From contig NZ_QLMA01000002.1 in NCBI RefSeq assembly GCF_003259435.1, forward strand, positions 1 through 64,000: 64,000 nucleotides of DNA, in the 5' to 3' direction. Position 1 is the stretch's first letter, and the number at the start of each line of letters is the position of its first letter. The position numbers were made by a program, and so were the translations under genes. The notes under the pieces are model-generated. The model searched no databases. It saw only the letters and a program-made list of their open reading frames with translations, and was not told where the DNA came from. Origin of the DNA: Chitinophaga dinghuensis (GTDB lineage Bacteria; Bacteroidota; Bacteroidia; Chitinophagales; Chitinophagaceae). Below are positions 18,539 to 26,941 of the stretch, piece after piece.

Positions 18539-18879
18539 TGTCCAAACAATATACATGGTATAAGCTGGATGAGACCAGTTTGCCTGTTACAGAATCGGAT
18601 ATAAAAATATTGGAAGTAAATGGCAAAAAGCTGTGCTGCACATTATTTGGCGGGCAGCTTTTTGCTTTTGCGTATAAGTGTCCTCATGCCAGTGGTATCA
18701 TGGCCGATGGGTTTATCGACAATGCGGGGAATGTAGTTTGTCCGTTGCACCGTTATCGTTTTAGTATCAAGAATGGTCGAAATGTGAGCGGAGAGGGATA
18801 TTACCTGAAAACATATCCTGTGGAGCAGCGCGAGGACGGTTATTTCCTGGGCATGGAGAAAAGTGGGTGGCTATGGTAA
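18538..18879 (+). CDS. Small Rieske [2Fe-2S] protein
   Basis: 113 residues. The iron-sulfur ligands are Cys48-x-His50 and Cys68-Pro-Leu-His71, the standard Rieske pattern with a 17-residue spacer. There is no membrane segment or signal, so it is a soluble ferredoxin-like protein of the NirD/BphF type. No oxygenase or reductase partner is adjacent; its neighbour is hflX, whose stop it overlaps. The electron partner is unknown. Confidence 0.88.
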   Translation: MSKQYTWYKLDETSLPVTESDIKILEVNGKKLCCTLFGGQLFAFAYKCPHASGIMADGFIDNAGNVVCPLHRYRFSIKNGRNVSGEGYYLKTYPVEQREDGYFLGMEKSGWLW

Positions 18880-18949
18880 GGCAGTTATCATTCTGTTAAG
18901 TGTAGTGATAACTGTTGATGGTATGGCGATAGAAAAGTAATTTTTCATC

Positions 18950-20560
18950 ATGCCTACAACTAATTTCCGACCTGCCAACATTTCCGAGCGGCAAGTATGG
19001 CAATGGATCATTGTGCTGTTGATCATGCTGCAGTTTAGTGCCTTATTTGTTCCCCTGCTGGAGCCCGATGCGGCCTTATATGCCGTTATTTCCAAAAACA
19101 TGGCGCTTCGGCACGACTACCTGAATCTCTTTCTGGAAGGCCATGACTGGCTGGATAAGCCCCATTTCCCTTTTTGGGTGACCGCCCTCAGTTTCCAGAT
19201 TTTCGGCATACATACCTGGTCGTATAAATTGCCAGCCATATTGTTTCTCTTGATGGGAGCGTGGTATACCTATCGTTTTGCCCGGGATATTTATGGAGAA
19301 GATATCGCCCGATGGAGCGTTTGCATACTGCTAACCGCCGAGCATCTGGTACTCTCCAACAATGATGTAAGAGCAGAGCCTTATTTAACGGGACTTATCA
19401 TCGCGGCAGTGTATCATTTTCACCGGCGACAAGTATTACCAGGGGCGATATTTGCGGCTTGCGCTATCATGACCAAGGGAATTTTCGCCATAGTGCCCAT
19501 AGGAGCTGCTATAGGGGGGCAGATGCTGTTTACCCGCAACTGGAAGGAATTACTGCATTGGCGCTGGTTAGTAGCAATAGTATTGACGTTTCTGTTCATC
19601 ACTCCTGAGCTCTATGCCTTATACCAACAGTTTGATGCGCATCCGGAGAAATTAGTTTTCGGGAGACACGCAGTATCCGGATTACGCTTCTTTTTCTGGG
19701 ACAGCCAGTTTGGGCGTTTTATGAATACGGGGCCCATCAAGGGTTCCGGAGATCCTTTCTTTTTCTTTCATACTGTTTTATGGGCATTCCTGCCCTGGTC
19801 AGTGATGTTATATGCAGCTGTGATTCAGTTTTTCCGTCGCTTCAAAACAGAAAAAGACTTTCAATGTATATGTGGAGCGCTGGCCACTTTTCTGTTGTTT
19901 TCCTTGTCCAGGTTTCAGTTGCCGCATTATTTGAATATTGTATTTCCCTTTTTCGCTATACTGACAGCGAAGTATATACTATCGCTGGAGACAGAAAAAG
20001 GGCTGAAGTTTTTCCGGGTAACACAGTACACGATTATTATACTGGTGGCGATTTTAGGAATAGTAATAGACCTGTTATATAAGCCAGCCATGCATTTCCT
20101 TTGGCTGATTCCTGCCGGCGCATTGATCTTGTTGTATATTCTGCTTCACTATTGGATGGGTAAAACGACGCGCCAGGCAGTGTTTTATCGTTCTGTGGCG
20201 ATTAGTATTTTATTGAATTTGTACCTGAACACCGTACTATATCCGGATATGATGCAGTACCAGAGCGGCACTACGGTAGCTGCGGTGGCCAATAAACAAT
20301 TTGCGGGGCAGCCTGTCCGGATGTATAAGGCGCATTCCTATTCATTGGAATTTTACGCCAATGCGCCGGTAAGCGTATGTGACAGTCTTTGTGGTCCGGG
20401 GCTTTACTATACCAATGCAGAAGGATTGGCTACCATCTCCCGATATCATACTATTCAAAAATTTCCACAATTCTGGGTGAGTAAACTGGATTTACCATTT
20501 GTAAGGAAAGCGACCCGGGCAGGGGTTTTAGAGGAAAGATTCCTGGTGGAAGCATATTAA
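18950..20560 (+). CDS. ArnT/PMT-like GT-C glycosyltransferase
   Basis: 536 residues with about 11 membrane helices. The first large loop carries LEPDAALYAVISKNMA and the DWLDKPHFPFWV stretch, the acidic/KPP-type region of the ArnT and dolichyl-phosphate-mannose mannosyltransferase superfamily. Such enzymes use polyprenyl-phosphate sugars to modify lipid A, proteins or other glycans on the periplasmic face. The donor and acceptor are not readable. It starts 70 bp after the Rieske gene. Confidence 0.85.
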   Translation: MPTTNFRPANISERQVWQWIIVLLIMLQFSALFVPLLEPDAALYAVISKNMALRHDYLNLFLEGHDWLDKPHFPFWVTALSFQIFGIHTWSYKLPAILFLLMGAWYTYRFARDIYGEDIARWSVCILLTAEHLVLSNNDVRAEPYLTGLIIAAVYHFHRRQVLPGAIFAACAIMTKGIFAIVPIGAAIGGQMLFTRNWKELLHWRWLVAIVLTFLFITPELYALYQQFDAHPEKLVFGRHAVSGLRFFFWDSQFGRFMNTGPIKGSGDPFFFFHTVLWAFLPWSVMLYAAVIQFFRRFKTEKDFQCICGALATFLLFSLSRFQLPHYLNIVFPFFAILTAKYILSLETEKGLKFFRVTQYTIIILVAILGIVIDLLYKPAMHFLWLIPAGALILLYILLHYWMGKTTRQAVFYRSVAISILLNLYLNTVLYPDMMQYQSGTTVAAVANKQFAGQPVRMYKAHSYSLEFYANAPVSVCDSLCGPGLYYTNAEGLATISRYHTIQKFPQFWVSKLDLPFVRKATRAGVLEERFLVEAY

Positions 20561-20601
20561 ATAAATTTTTCAAATTGGCCATGGGAGGCAATTTCCGGTC
20601 G

Positions 20602-20632
20602 ATTTCATATTTTTTTTCAAAAAATATGAAAT
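20602..20632 (+). terminator. AT-rich hairpin after the GT-C gene
   Basis: A perfect 14-bp stem (20602-20615 with 20619-20632) and 3-nt loop lies 42 bp past the stop. The stem itself ends in a T/A run. It probably separates the upstream gene from the tRNA promoter. Confidence 0.5.
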
Positions 20633-20637
20633 AAGAT

Positions 20638-20667
20638 TTTGCAGAAATGAAAATTTACCTATTTTTG
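20638..20667 (+). promoter_or_regulatory. Promoter of tRNA-Asn copy 1
   Basis: TTTG at 20638-20641, an 18-bp spacer and TATTTTTG (TAnnTTTG) at 20660-20667 match the Bacteroidota primary-sigma promoter. It ends 34 bp before the tRNA. The second tRNA-Asn has the same arrangement. Confidence 0.75.
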
Positions 20668-20701
20668 CAATCCCAAATCGCACAAACGGTACGGGAAAAA
20701 T

Positions 20702-20775
20702 TCCTCCTTAGCTCAGTTGGTTAGAGCATCTGACTGTTAATCAGAGGGTCGCTGGTTCAAGTCCAGCAGGGGGAG
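20702..20775 (+). tRNA. tRNA-Asn (GTT), copy 1
   Basis: 74-nt cloverleaf: acceptor arm 20702-20708 pairs with 20768-20774 (one T-G wobble), discriminator G20775, anticodon loop CTGTTAA, T arm GCTGG/CCAGC with TTCAAGT loop. CCA is not encoded. It is identical in sequence to the copy at 25794-25867. Confidence 0.97.
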
Positions 20776-20784
20776 CGAAGGAAA

Positions 20785-20815
20785 AAGGTCTGCATTATAT
20801 GCAGACCTTTTTTGT
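20785..20815 (+). terminator. Terminator of tRNA-Asn copy 1
   Basis: Perfect 11-bp stem (20785-20795 with 20799-20809), 3-nt loop, then a run of Ts. Textbook intrinsic terminator placed 9 bp after the tRNA. Confidence 0.85.
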
Positions 20816-20859
20816 TAATATATGCCTCCTCAACCTAAGAGAGTCCGTGCATTTTTTTG

Positions 20860-20867
20860 TATATTTG
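20860..20867 (+). promoter_or_regulatory. Candidate -7 element of the AbiEii-type pair (TATATTTG)
   Basis: Exact TAnnTTTG ending four bases before the GTG start at 20872. If active, the message would be leaderless or nearly so. No TTTG lies 18-19 bp upstream, so confidence is limited. Confidence 0.35.
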
Positions 20868-20871
20868 AATT

Positions 20872-21183
20872 GTGCAATCCAATTCTAACATATCGAAACC
20901 ATCTTTATCGAAAAGAGCATTTTGGGACATTGACCTCAAGCAACTAGATTTTGATAGGTACCCAGAGTTTACCGTTGTTAGAGCAATGGAAAGAGGCACC
21001 TCTAGTGATATTAGAGAGGTAATCCGATATTATGGTAGAGATAAAGTAAAATACATCCTTACTAATTCTGACCGGTTATTACCTCGTGCACAAGTGATCT
21101 CACGCAGACTTTTCCACCTTCACAATAGTGACTATAAATGCTCTACCGAAATACCACGAGCGAGGAATTATTCAATGTTTTAA
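20872..21183 (+). CDS. Putative antitoxin (DUF6922-like), partner of AbiEii-type toxin
   Basis: 103 residues from GTG 20872; no ATG occurs before residue 39. Its features AFWDIDLKQLDFDRYPEF and VIRYYGRDKVKYIL match my memory of the short DUF6922 proteins encoded before AbiEii nucleotidyltransferases in Bacteroidota. The C-terminus overlaps the toxin gene by 46 bp in another frame, the usual coupling of a toxin-antitoxin pair. Local composition is more AT-rich than in flanking housekeeping genes. Function is inferred from pairing and not from a recognised DNA-binding motif. Confidence 0.72.
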   Translation: MQSNSNISKPSLSKRAFWDIDLKQLDFDRYPEFTVVRAMERGTSSDIREVIRYYGRDKVKYILTNSDRLLPRAQVISRRLFHLHNSDYKCSTEIPRARNYSMF

Positions 21184-21809
21184 GTAAGTTAATGAGCCTG
21201 CCAGAACTATCTGACTTCAGATTAGTAGGTGGTACTGCCCTAAGTTTATTAAGAGGCCATAGGGAATCTGTGGATATAGATATGTTCTGCGATGGACCAT
21301 ATGGCGAAATTCCTTTTGATTTCATTTTAGAAGTATTAAGGCTCAAGTTTTCGTATGTCGAGGAAACAAATCCATTTATAGGTCCTTCGAATCTTGCTAA
21401 TAATCAAGGTTTATACCTTTTCATTGGGCAAAATGAAGAAACAAGCATTAAGTGTGATATACTATATTGGGATGCCCCATTTTTATATCCCCCTATAATT
21501 GAGGATGGTATAAGACTAGCTACCATTGAGGATATTGCAACCATGAAACTGGATACAATATCCAGAGGAGGACGAAAGAAGGACTTCTGGGATTTATCCG
21601 ATATTTTGGAGTCATATAGATTCTCTGATTTAATAGAAATTTATAAAGAAAAGTATCCTTGGTTTGCAGTTCAGGATGTCATTAAAGGACTTTCTGATTT
21701 TACTATTGCCGACTTGATGCCAGACCCAATTTGTTTTAAACATAAAAATTGGGAAATGATTAAAGTTGAAATGCAGAGAATCGCAACTGAATATAATATA
21801 GCCCAATAG
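21138..21809 (+). CDS. AbiEii/AbiGii-type nucleotidyltransferase toxin
   Basis: 223 residues. The nucleotidyltransferase signature is LVGGTALSLLRGHRESVDIDMF, with the GG/S...DxD arrangement of the DNA polymerase beta fold. Later conserved pieces include LATIEDIATMKLDTISRGGRKKDFWDL, broken here by no frameshift, which fits the AbiEii helical region. Family members add nucleotides to tRNA acceptor ends and block translation during phage infection or antitoxin loss. The gene sits 360 bp from a tRNA-Asn and inside the segment between two identical tRNA-Asn genes. Confidence 0.85.
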   Translation: MLYRNTTSEELFNVLSKLMSLPELSDFRLVGGTALSLLRGHRESVDIDMFCDGPYGEIPFDFILEVLRLKFSYVEETNPFIGPSNLANNQGLYLFIGQNEETSIKCDILYWDAPFLYPPIIEDGIRLATIEDIATMKLDTISRGGRKKDFWDLSDILESYRFSDLIEIYKEKYPWFAVQDVIKGLSDFTIADLMPDPICFKHKNWEMIKVEMQRIATEYNIAQ

Positions 21810-21885
21810 TGAATAATGGTTCTATCGCTTCCAAACCTCAAGGCCATTTAGAGTATTGAACAAGGATGATACATAATATCTCCTT

Positions 21886-22854
21886 TTAATTCCCCTCATA
21901 AATATGTGGATATCTCCCCGTCAACTTCGTTGACCAATGTATATTCCCTGTCATCAGATACTGCAACGACTCCAAATATCTTCGAATAGCCTTATTATTA
22001 TTCGGATACCGAGAAAGCAATACCGCCGATAATAATTCAAATTGGTGCACTTCCTCATTATGTACCCTCACCGCTGCCCGGATCGCCTCCTCCACTGGAA
22101 TAGCCTTAGTGTCACTAAGAACAGTTACCAGATTGAAAGCAGCACGATCATTAGAACGACTCATTTCCTTCGATAAAGAAAACAAGTCGTTACTATAGCA
22201 GATCGCATTACGGCAATGGCCTGTTACTCTCGCATAAAGCACAGAAGAGGTAATCTCTTCCGGTAGATTCACATCCGCCATCATAGTAAGTGAATCTGTA
22301 GCCAGATGAGCTGCGCCAAGGTACTGCCGGAGCAACTGATAATCACGGAGTGCAGGTTTTTCCTCCATTAAAATATGTTTCAGTTGCCATAGACTTCCCG
22401 CAAACATATCCCTGATGTTCTGGATAAAAACCTGTTGCCATTCGATGGTACTGATTTCCCGGACTCTCTGCCAGAAATCATTGAATGCACAAAGCGTTTT
22501 CTGCGTACCGTTATATGTCCCTGTATTCAGTATTTCCATGAATTTCCCTTCTAAAGACAACATCTCCTCAGGGGAACTGAAGGTGGTAGTTTCATCCATA
22601 TGGTCATCTACCAGGAATAACAGGGTATTCAGATCACACCAAATCTCCAATGCCTTTTCAGAAGCAAAGGGATAGCTGCTGACAATAAGCGCCGCAAAGC
22701 TGTGCTTTTCATAAAAATCAAACTGCTCCTCATTGTTTAATAAGGCGAATTTCCGGAGCCATGCCCGCGTGTGAATGGCAATTTTATCCGTTAACGTCTG
22801 ATTAGCCCAAATGGGATATGGGCAATAAAGTCGGGGGATGCTATGAAGATGCAT
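21886..22854 (-). CDS. Class I terpene synthase (terpene cyclase)
   Basis: 322 residues, the usual size for a bacterial single-domain cyclase. The Asp-rich motif DDHMDE is at 83-88 and the NSE triad NDLFSLSKE at 222-230 (N222, S226, E230). An Arg lies exactly 46 residues before N222 (Arg176), the reported position of the pyrophosphate sensor. A C-terminal RY pair is at 314-315. The metal and diphosphate ligands are therefore complete and the enzyme should cyclise a prenyl diphosphate. C10, C15 or C20 specificity cannot be told by eye. There is no prenyltransferase, P450 or other tailoring gene nearby, so it is an orphan cyclase. Confidence 0.92.
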   Translation of the reverse strand: MHLHSIPRLYCPYPIWANQTLTDKIAIHTRAWLRKFALLNNEEQFDFYEKHSFAALIVSSYPFASEKALEIWCDLNTLLFLVDDHMDETTTFSSPEEMLSLEGKFMEILNTGTYNGTQKTLCAFNDFWQRVREISTIEWQQVFIQNIRDMFAGSLWQLKHILMEEKPALRDYQLLRQYLGAAHLATDSLTMMADVNLPEEITSSVLYARVTGHCRNAICYSNDLFSLSKEMSRSNDRAAFNLVTVLSDTKAIPVEEAIRAAVRVHNEEVHQFELLSAVLLSRYPNNNKAIRRYLESLQYLMTGNIHWSTKLTGRYPHIYEGN

Positions 22855-22999
22855 AATTTCGGGTAAAATAAAATATGGTTTTAAACATGCCAGATCTGGG
22901 CTATACTCATCGATTGCTAGATTGTTGCAGTAAATACCAATTTCCGCGGAAAAAGTTCATTTTCGATATCATTTTAGCGGATAAACCGCAGATTTACCA

Positions 23000-23030
23000 T
23001 TTGTTGGAGCCAATCCAGTAATTATATTTG
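23000..23030 (+). promoter_or_regulatory. Promoter of the rhomboid gene
   Basis: TTTG at 23000-23003, a 19-bp spacer and TATATTTG at 23023-23030 fit the Bacteroidota consensus. It lies 20 bp upstream of ATG 23050. Confidence 0.65.
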
Positions 23031-23049
23031 TAAGACACGTGTAGCCCAT

Positions 23050-24579
23050 ATGTCAGCAGTCACCCATCCAAGTAAATTCAGGTTCATTATTTTACCGGTT
23101 TTATTAACCGCGCTGGCATTTATCCTGGGTTATTCTTTTCTACGATGGTTACTGGACATCAAACTGCATTTACTTCCTCTCAAACACGACGTCATTATCC
23201 TGGTACTGCCAGGTTTATTTTCAATAGTACTGGCTCTTCTTTTCCGACGACGATTTAAAACAATTCAGTTCAAGGATAAATCATCTTTCTGGCTACTGTT
23301 TTTTACAACATTGTTGTTCCTCGGCCCTACGCTCCTGATGCAACAATACCTGGAAAACATATCCTACAGGGAGATACAGGTAAGGTATCCCGGACAAATC
23401 AACGGTAAAGCCTATAACCGTAATTACTACGTCGGAGACTATATACCAGATACTTCTCATGTTGCCGTATATCATATCGCCACTACCAGCGGCCGATATG
23501 AATCCACGCTCCATTACACTTCTTTTATCGCATTTCCTTTATGTGATAAAGCATGCGACACAACAGGAATACCACCAGTATGGTATTGCCTCCGCTACTC
23601 TTCCGATCTTAGCAACTATTCATCAGATACCGCAAAGGATCTGGCATTCAATGGACATAAAGCGGCGCTTCCGGAGTTCATCAGGAACAACCTTTCCAAA
23701 ACAGGACATTTATTTGAACGAGAGCCCGCCTCTGAATATGCCGATTATTACACCAGGGCCATCAAAAGAAGGTATCCCGCTCTTCAGGAGACACCGATAC
23801 TATTAAAACCCGCTACAACCCATATTAGCAGCCATGAATCGTTGATGTGGATTGCATTGTGTTTTGGAATAGGGCTGGTAGTTTTTACAGGTATAGTGCT
23901 TTATAAACCATATGACCCGGTAGCTTTAAAGCAATATATCTCTGGTAACCCTTATCCAGAGGATACTTTCTACCAGGTTATCCAGTTCCTGCATCCAAAA
24001 GGAGATTATCCGGGGAGTGCCATGCTGATAGATACCAACCTGGTTATTTATCTCATCATGATTTTACTGGGAGTACCTCTCGCATCAGTACCTGCCAGTA
24101 CCTTGCTACATAATGGCGCACTGTACTATCCAGCTGTAATGGAAGGACAATATTGGCGCATTTTCACAGCTATATTTATCCATTCCGGCGGGCTTCATAT
24201 CCTGTACAATATGATGGCATTGGGAGTTGCGGGGCTCATGTTGGAAAAACTGATCGGACCAAAGCAATTTATTGGGCTCTATTTGATCACAGGATTAGTG
24301 GCATCAGTCGTATCCATGTACTGGGATAAAGACAGTATTCAAATGGGCGCTTCCGGAGCCATTTTCGGGCTGTTTGGCATAATTGCTGGCATGTTGCTGC
24401 GCAAGGCCATCCCGAAGGATAGGATAGGGCCTTATTGGGTCATTTTGGTCGCTTTTGTAGGACTGTCCCTGCTGCTGGGATTGGTGATGCCCAATGTGGG
24501 CAATGCGGCGCATATCAGCGGACTGATCGCAGGGGTACTGCTCGGGTTGTTGCCTTTGAAGGCGTATAAAACCAAATAA
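23050..24579 (+). CDS. Rhomboid family intramembrane serine protease with N-terminal extension
   Basis: 509 residues. The rhomboid core occupies roughly 325-505: HSGGLHILYNMMA (His and Asn of the oxyanion region), GASGAIFGLFG with nucleophile Ser at about 434, and NAAHISG with catalytic His at about 487. Ahead of it are two or three membrane helices and a soluble extracytoplasmic stretch (about 100-265) without a motif I recognise. Rhomboids cleave membrane proteins inside the bilayer; the large extension may select substrates. Its own promoter suggests monocistronic expression. Confidence 0.9.
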   Translation: MSAVTHPSKFRFIILPVLLTALAFILGYSFLRWLLDIKLHLLPLKHDVIILVLPGLFSIVLALLFRRRFKTIQFKDKSSFWLLFFTTLLFLGPTLLMQQYLENISYREIQVRYPGQINGKAYNRNYYVGDYIPDTSHVAVYHIATTSGRYESTLHYTSFIAFPLCDKACDTTGIPPVWYCLRYSSDLSNYSSDTAKDLAFNGHKAALPEFIRNNLSKTGHLFEREPASEYADYYTRAIKRRYPALQETPILLKPATTHISSHESLMWIALCFGIGLVVFTGIVLYKPYDPVALKQYISGNPYPEDTFYQVIQFLHPKGDYPGSAMLIDTNLVIYLIMILLGVPLASVPASTLLHNGALYYPAVMEGQYWRIFTAIFIHSGGLHILYNMMALGVAGLMLEKLIGPKQFIGLYLITGLVASVVSMYWDKDSIQMGASGAIFGLFGIIAGMLLRKAIPKDRIGPYWVILVAFVGLSLLLGLVMPNVGNAAHISGLIAGVLLGLLPLKAYKTK

Positions 24580-24630
24580 CCTTAGCTAATGTTATAGCTA
24601 AAACCCTCTGTTCCATTAAAGTCTAGTAAA

Positions 24631-25692
24631 ATGTCGTATCGACTTTCCTTTTGTACGGTTTGTATGAATCGTGCGGAGCATTTGAAGATCACGCTTCCCC
24701 AAAACATAGCGGATAACCTTGCCTATGGCAATATTGAATTTGTTCTACTCAACTATAACTCTTCAGATGATTTGCATGAATGGGTATTTTCCTCACTGGG
24801 AGAGTATCTTGAAAAAGGCATCCTGAAATACTATCATACTGACAGTCCGGAATATTTTCAGATGAGTCACTCAAAAAACATGGCATTTCGTCTGGCTCAT
24901 GGCGATATACTCTGTGGGATTGATGCCGACAACTTCACCGGCAAAGGCTTTGCAGCATATGTGAACGAACAATATAGCCGCAACAGTAATATTTTCATGA
25001 TACCTCCTCCTATTGGCCCGGAGAAGAAAAGATGGGATGTACAGGGGCGGGTATGTGTGTATAGAGACGACTTCTACACGTTACGGGGATATGACGAACG
25101 AGTAAAAGAGTATGGATATGAAGATCAGGATTTCAAGCGACGGCTGCAGGCCCTCGGACGAGAGAAATCGGTCATTCGGGATGAAGCTTTCCTCCAAGCC
25201 ATCCGACACGACGATAAGATGCGTATCAGCGGCGGCCTGGCAGAGAAAAAACTAAAACAGTTGTTTATTTGCCACGGGGATCTTCCAGAGATTATTTATC
25301 TACAAGAAAACAACAACTTTGAAAAAGTACAGGTAGATCCGGCACTACTTACTTACGATGGCAAAGAATTACTGAAAACCCCTATCCGTAGGATGTATTG
25401 CGGTAGTTATGAGAAATCCGGAGATCAATACATCTTGTACAAAAAGAATAATGAGAAATGGCTGTCTCTCTCTATTCTTCAAAATGGCCATCTCAGAACG
25501 CAAGATGAGCGGGAGTTTGCACCTATTCCTCGTGGGCAGCTCAGTGAGACTTTTTTATTACAGAGAGCTATTTATCTCGGCAAAAGAATTTATGAATCCA
25601 ACAAAACACATGGAAACCGCGTCAATCCTGATGGATTTGGGCAAGGTTTTGTATTTACCGCCGATCCTCAACAAACCATTACACTCGACTAA
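24631..25692 (+). CDS. GT2-fold glycosyltransferase with galactosyltransferase C-terminal motif
   Basis: 353 residues, no membrane segments. It starts LSFCTVCMNRAEHLKITLPQN, a GT-A nucleotide-sugar fold. GIDADNF (about 100) gives the DxD metal site. RGYDERVKEYGYEDQDFKRRL (about 150-170) matches the GT7-type C-terminal element, where the Glu-Asp pair contacts the acceptor. The last 130 residues are unassigned. There is no adjacent polysaccharide operon, so its acceptor is unknown. Confidence 0.8.
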   Translation: MSYRLSFCTVCMNRAEHLKITLPQNIADNLAYGNIEFVLLNYNSSDDLHEWVFSSLGEYLEKGILKYYHTDSPEYFQMSHSKNMAFRLAHGDILCGIDADNFTGKGFAAYVNEQYSRNSNIFMIPPPIGPEKKRWDVQGRVCVYRDDFYTLRGYDERVKEYGYEDQDFKRRLQALGREKSVIRDEAFLQAIRHDDKMRISGGLAEKKLKQLFICHGDLPEIIYLQENNNFEKVQVDPALLTYDGKELLKTPIRRMYCGSYEKSGDQYILYKKNNEKWLSLSILQNGHLRTQDEREFAPIPRGQLSETFLLQRAIYLGKRIYESNKTHGNRVNPDGFGQGFVFTADPQQTITLD

Positions 25693-25716
25693 TTCCCAAG
25701 TTTTCAAAAAAATTTC

Positions 25717-25746
25717 TTTGAATTGTAAATACATTTATTACATTTG
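25717..25746 (+). promoter_or_regulatory. Promoter of tRNA-Asn copy 2
   Basis: TTTG at 25717-25720, an 18-bp spacer and TACATTTG at 25739-25746. It has the same layout as for copy 1 although the surrounding sequence differs. Confidence 0.75.
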
Positions 25747-25793
25747 CGACCCGGAATTCTCCAAACGGCAGATTCTCCGGGAGTTATACAAAT

Positions 25794-25867
25794 TCCTCCT
25801 TAGCTCAGTTGGTTAGAGCATCTGACTGTTAATCAGAGGGTCGCTGGTTCAAGTCCAGCAGGGGGAG
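25794..25867 (+). tRNA. tRNA-Asn (GTT), copy 2
   Basis: Same 74-nt sequence as the copy at 20702-20775, anticodon GTT. The identity extends only a few bases beyond the gene (AAATTCC before, GCGA after), so flanks diverged while the tRNA stayed constant. Confidence 0.97.
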
Positions 25868-25877
25868 CGAAAAATGG

Positions 25878-25905
25878 AAGGCTTGCAGTAATGCAGGCCT
25901 TTTTA
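25878..25905 (+). terminator. Terminator of tRNA-Asn copy 2
   Basis: 10-bp stem (25878-25887 with 25892-25901, one G-T wobble), GTAA loop and a T run. Confidence 0.8.
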
Positions 25906-25933
25906 TTTTATGCGCCCTACAACCTACTATACC

Positions 25934-26533
25934 ATGAAAAGTATAATACTGTCACTGTTGCTGGCTACAGGCATCCTGCATACCTACGCACAAACAGATG
26001 CACACGTTGCATCAACCAACCTTACAGAAAATACCACCGGAAGGAATATCAGAAAATTGTTGATTATCTCTACAGGACCAATGTCTAGCAGGAAAATAGC
26101 GCAAGACCTGAAATATGCATTCGACAAGGAGTTTAAAAACCATGACCTCACCACATCGCTGGTACATCTGGGAGATATCAGTTATTTCACAGACGAGAAT
26201 ATTCAGATCGCATCCAAAATGTATCCGCATGATGCGATATTAGTAATTAACCCACAGTTAGTGTCAGACTCCACAAGAGATTATGTACACCGCACATTGG
26301 CTCACAATTTATTTTTGAGAAATCGTGGTCTGCCTGTCAGGCAGAAAAGAACAAAAGAGTTCTCCACCCAAACTTCAATTTTTAGTTTGTTGGACGATGC
26401 CAATATTACAGTACCATTTTGGTCAGCACAGATGGAAGTAGCCACCAATCTGGCCTCGGATAAATATTTCGACCATCTTGTCAAAACGTTGAAAGATACC
26501 TGGCTCTCACAAATGATCAGTCTGGGCAGCTGA
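25934..26533 (+). CDS. Secreted hypothetical protein, 199 aa
   Basis: ATG 25934 gives MKSIILSLLLATGILHTYAQ, a clear signal peptide cleaved after YAQ; the ATG at 25910 would place extra residues before it. The mature protein has alternating strands and helices (KLLIISTGPMSSRKIAQDL, HDAILVINPQ), suggesting an alpha/beta fold. I recognise no family. It follows tRNA-Asn copy 2 and its terminator. Confidence 0.7.
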   Translation: MKSIILSLLLATGILHTYAQTDAHVASTNLTENTTGRNIRKLLIISTGPMSSRKIAQDLKYAFDKEFKNHDLTTSLVHLGDISYFTDENIQIASKMYPHDAILVINPQLVSDSTRDYVHRTLAHNLFLRNRGLPVRQKRTKEFSTQTSIFSLLDDANITVPFWSAQMEVATNLASDKYFDHLVKTLKDTWLSQMISLGS

Positions 26534-26582
26534 GTCTAAGAACCTGAACATATTCTATCAAGAATACGTTTGCAAATACTTA

Positions 26583-26786
26583 TCAGCTCTTCGTATCACA
26601 ACTCTTGCTATTCACCTGGCAACTCCCTCCACAACATCCCGCATTCAGCAGAGGCATCAATGCGAATAATCCACCCATTGTTATAAATAACCAATCTCCG
26701 CTGGATATTCCTTGTATCAGTACCAGTATACCCAATATTAAACGGAGCATTCGCATAAAGTTCCAGTTTCGTAATATGCCATTCAT
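26583..26786 (-). CDS. Small membrane protein with Cys-rich tail (DUF2892/YgaP-like)
   Basis: 67 residues from ATG 26786; a TTG at 26801 would add MKKKK. Two hydrophobic helices (MLRLILGILVLIQGI, WLFITMGGLFALMPLL) are followed by GCCGGSC and two further Cys. The N-terminal MRMLRLILG pattern and size fit the YgaP-like inner membrane family, often linked to rhodanese and sulfur handling. No rhodanese is adjacent. An overlapping ORF in another frame lacks these features. Confidence 0.68.
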   Translation of the reverse strand: MNGILRNWNFMRMLRLILGILVLIQGISSGDWLFITMGGLFALMPLLNAGCCGGSCQVNSKSCDTKS

Positions 26787-26941
26787 TTTCTTTTTTTTCA
26801 AAGGTAGTGTATGCCATTTCGCTGAATGGTGACAATTGTTACAAAGCAGTAATTGCTATAGTAGCGCTTGACAGAAAACTTTAGGTAGGAATGGTTAGAC
26901 AATTCACCAGATAAACCCTAATTTTAAACAAAAGCTTAACC

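Noticed and set aside
20702..25867. Integrative element inserted at tRNA-Asn
   Set aside because: Two tRNA copies are present but no integrase, excisionase or attachment repeat beyond the tRNA itself was seen, so only a tRNA-bounded segment is claimed.
26608..26835. 75-codon minus-strand ORF overlapping the Cys-rich membrane protein
   Set aside because: Different frame, no membrane or domain features; the overlapping frame gives a coherent small membrane protein.
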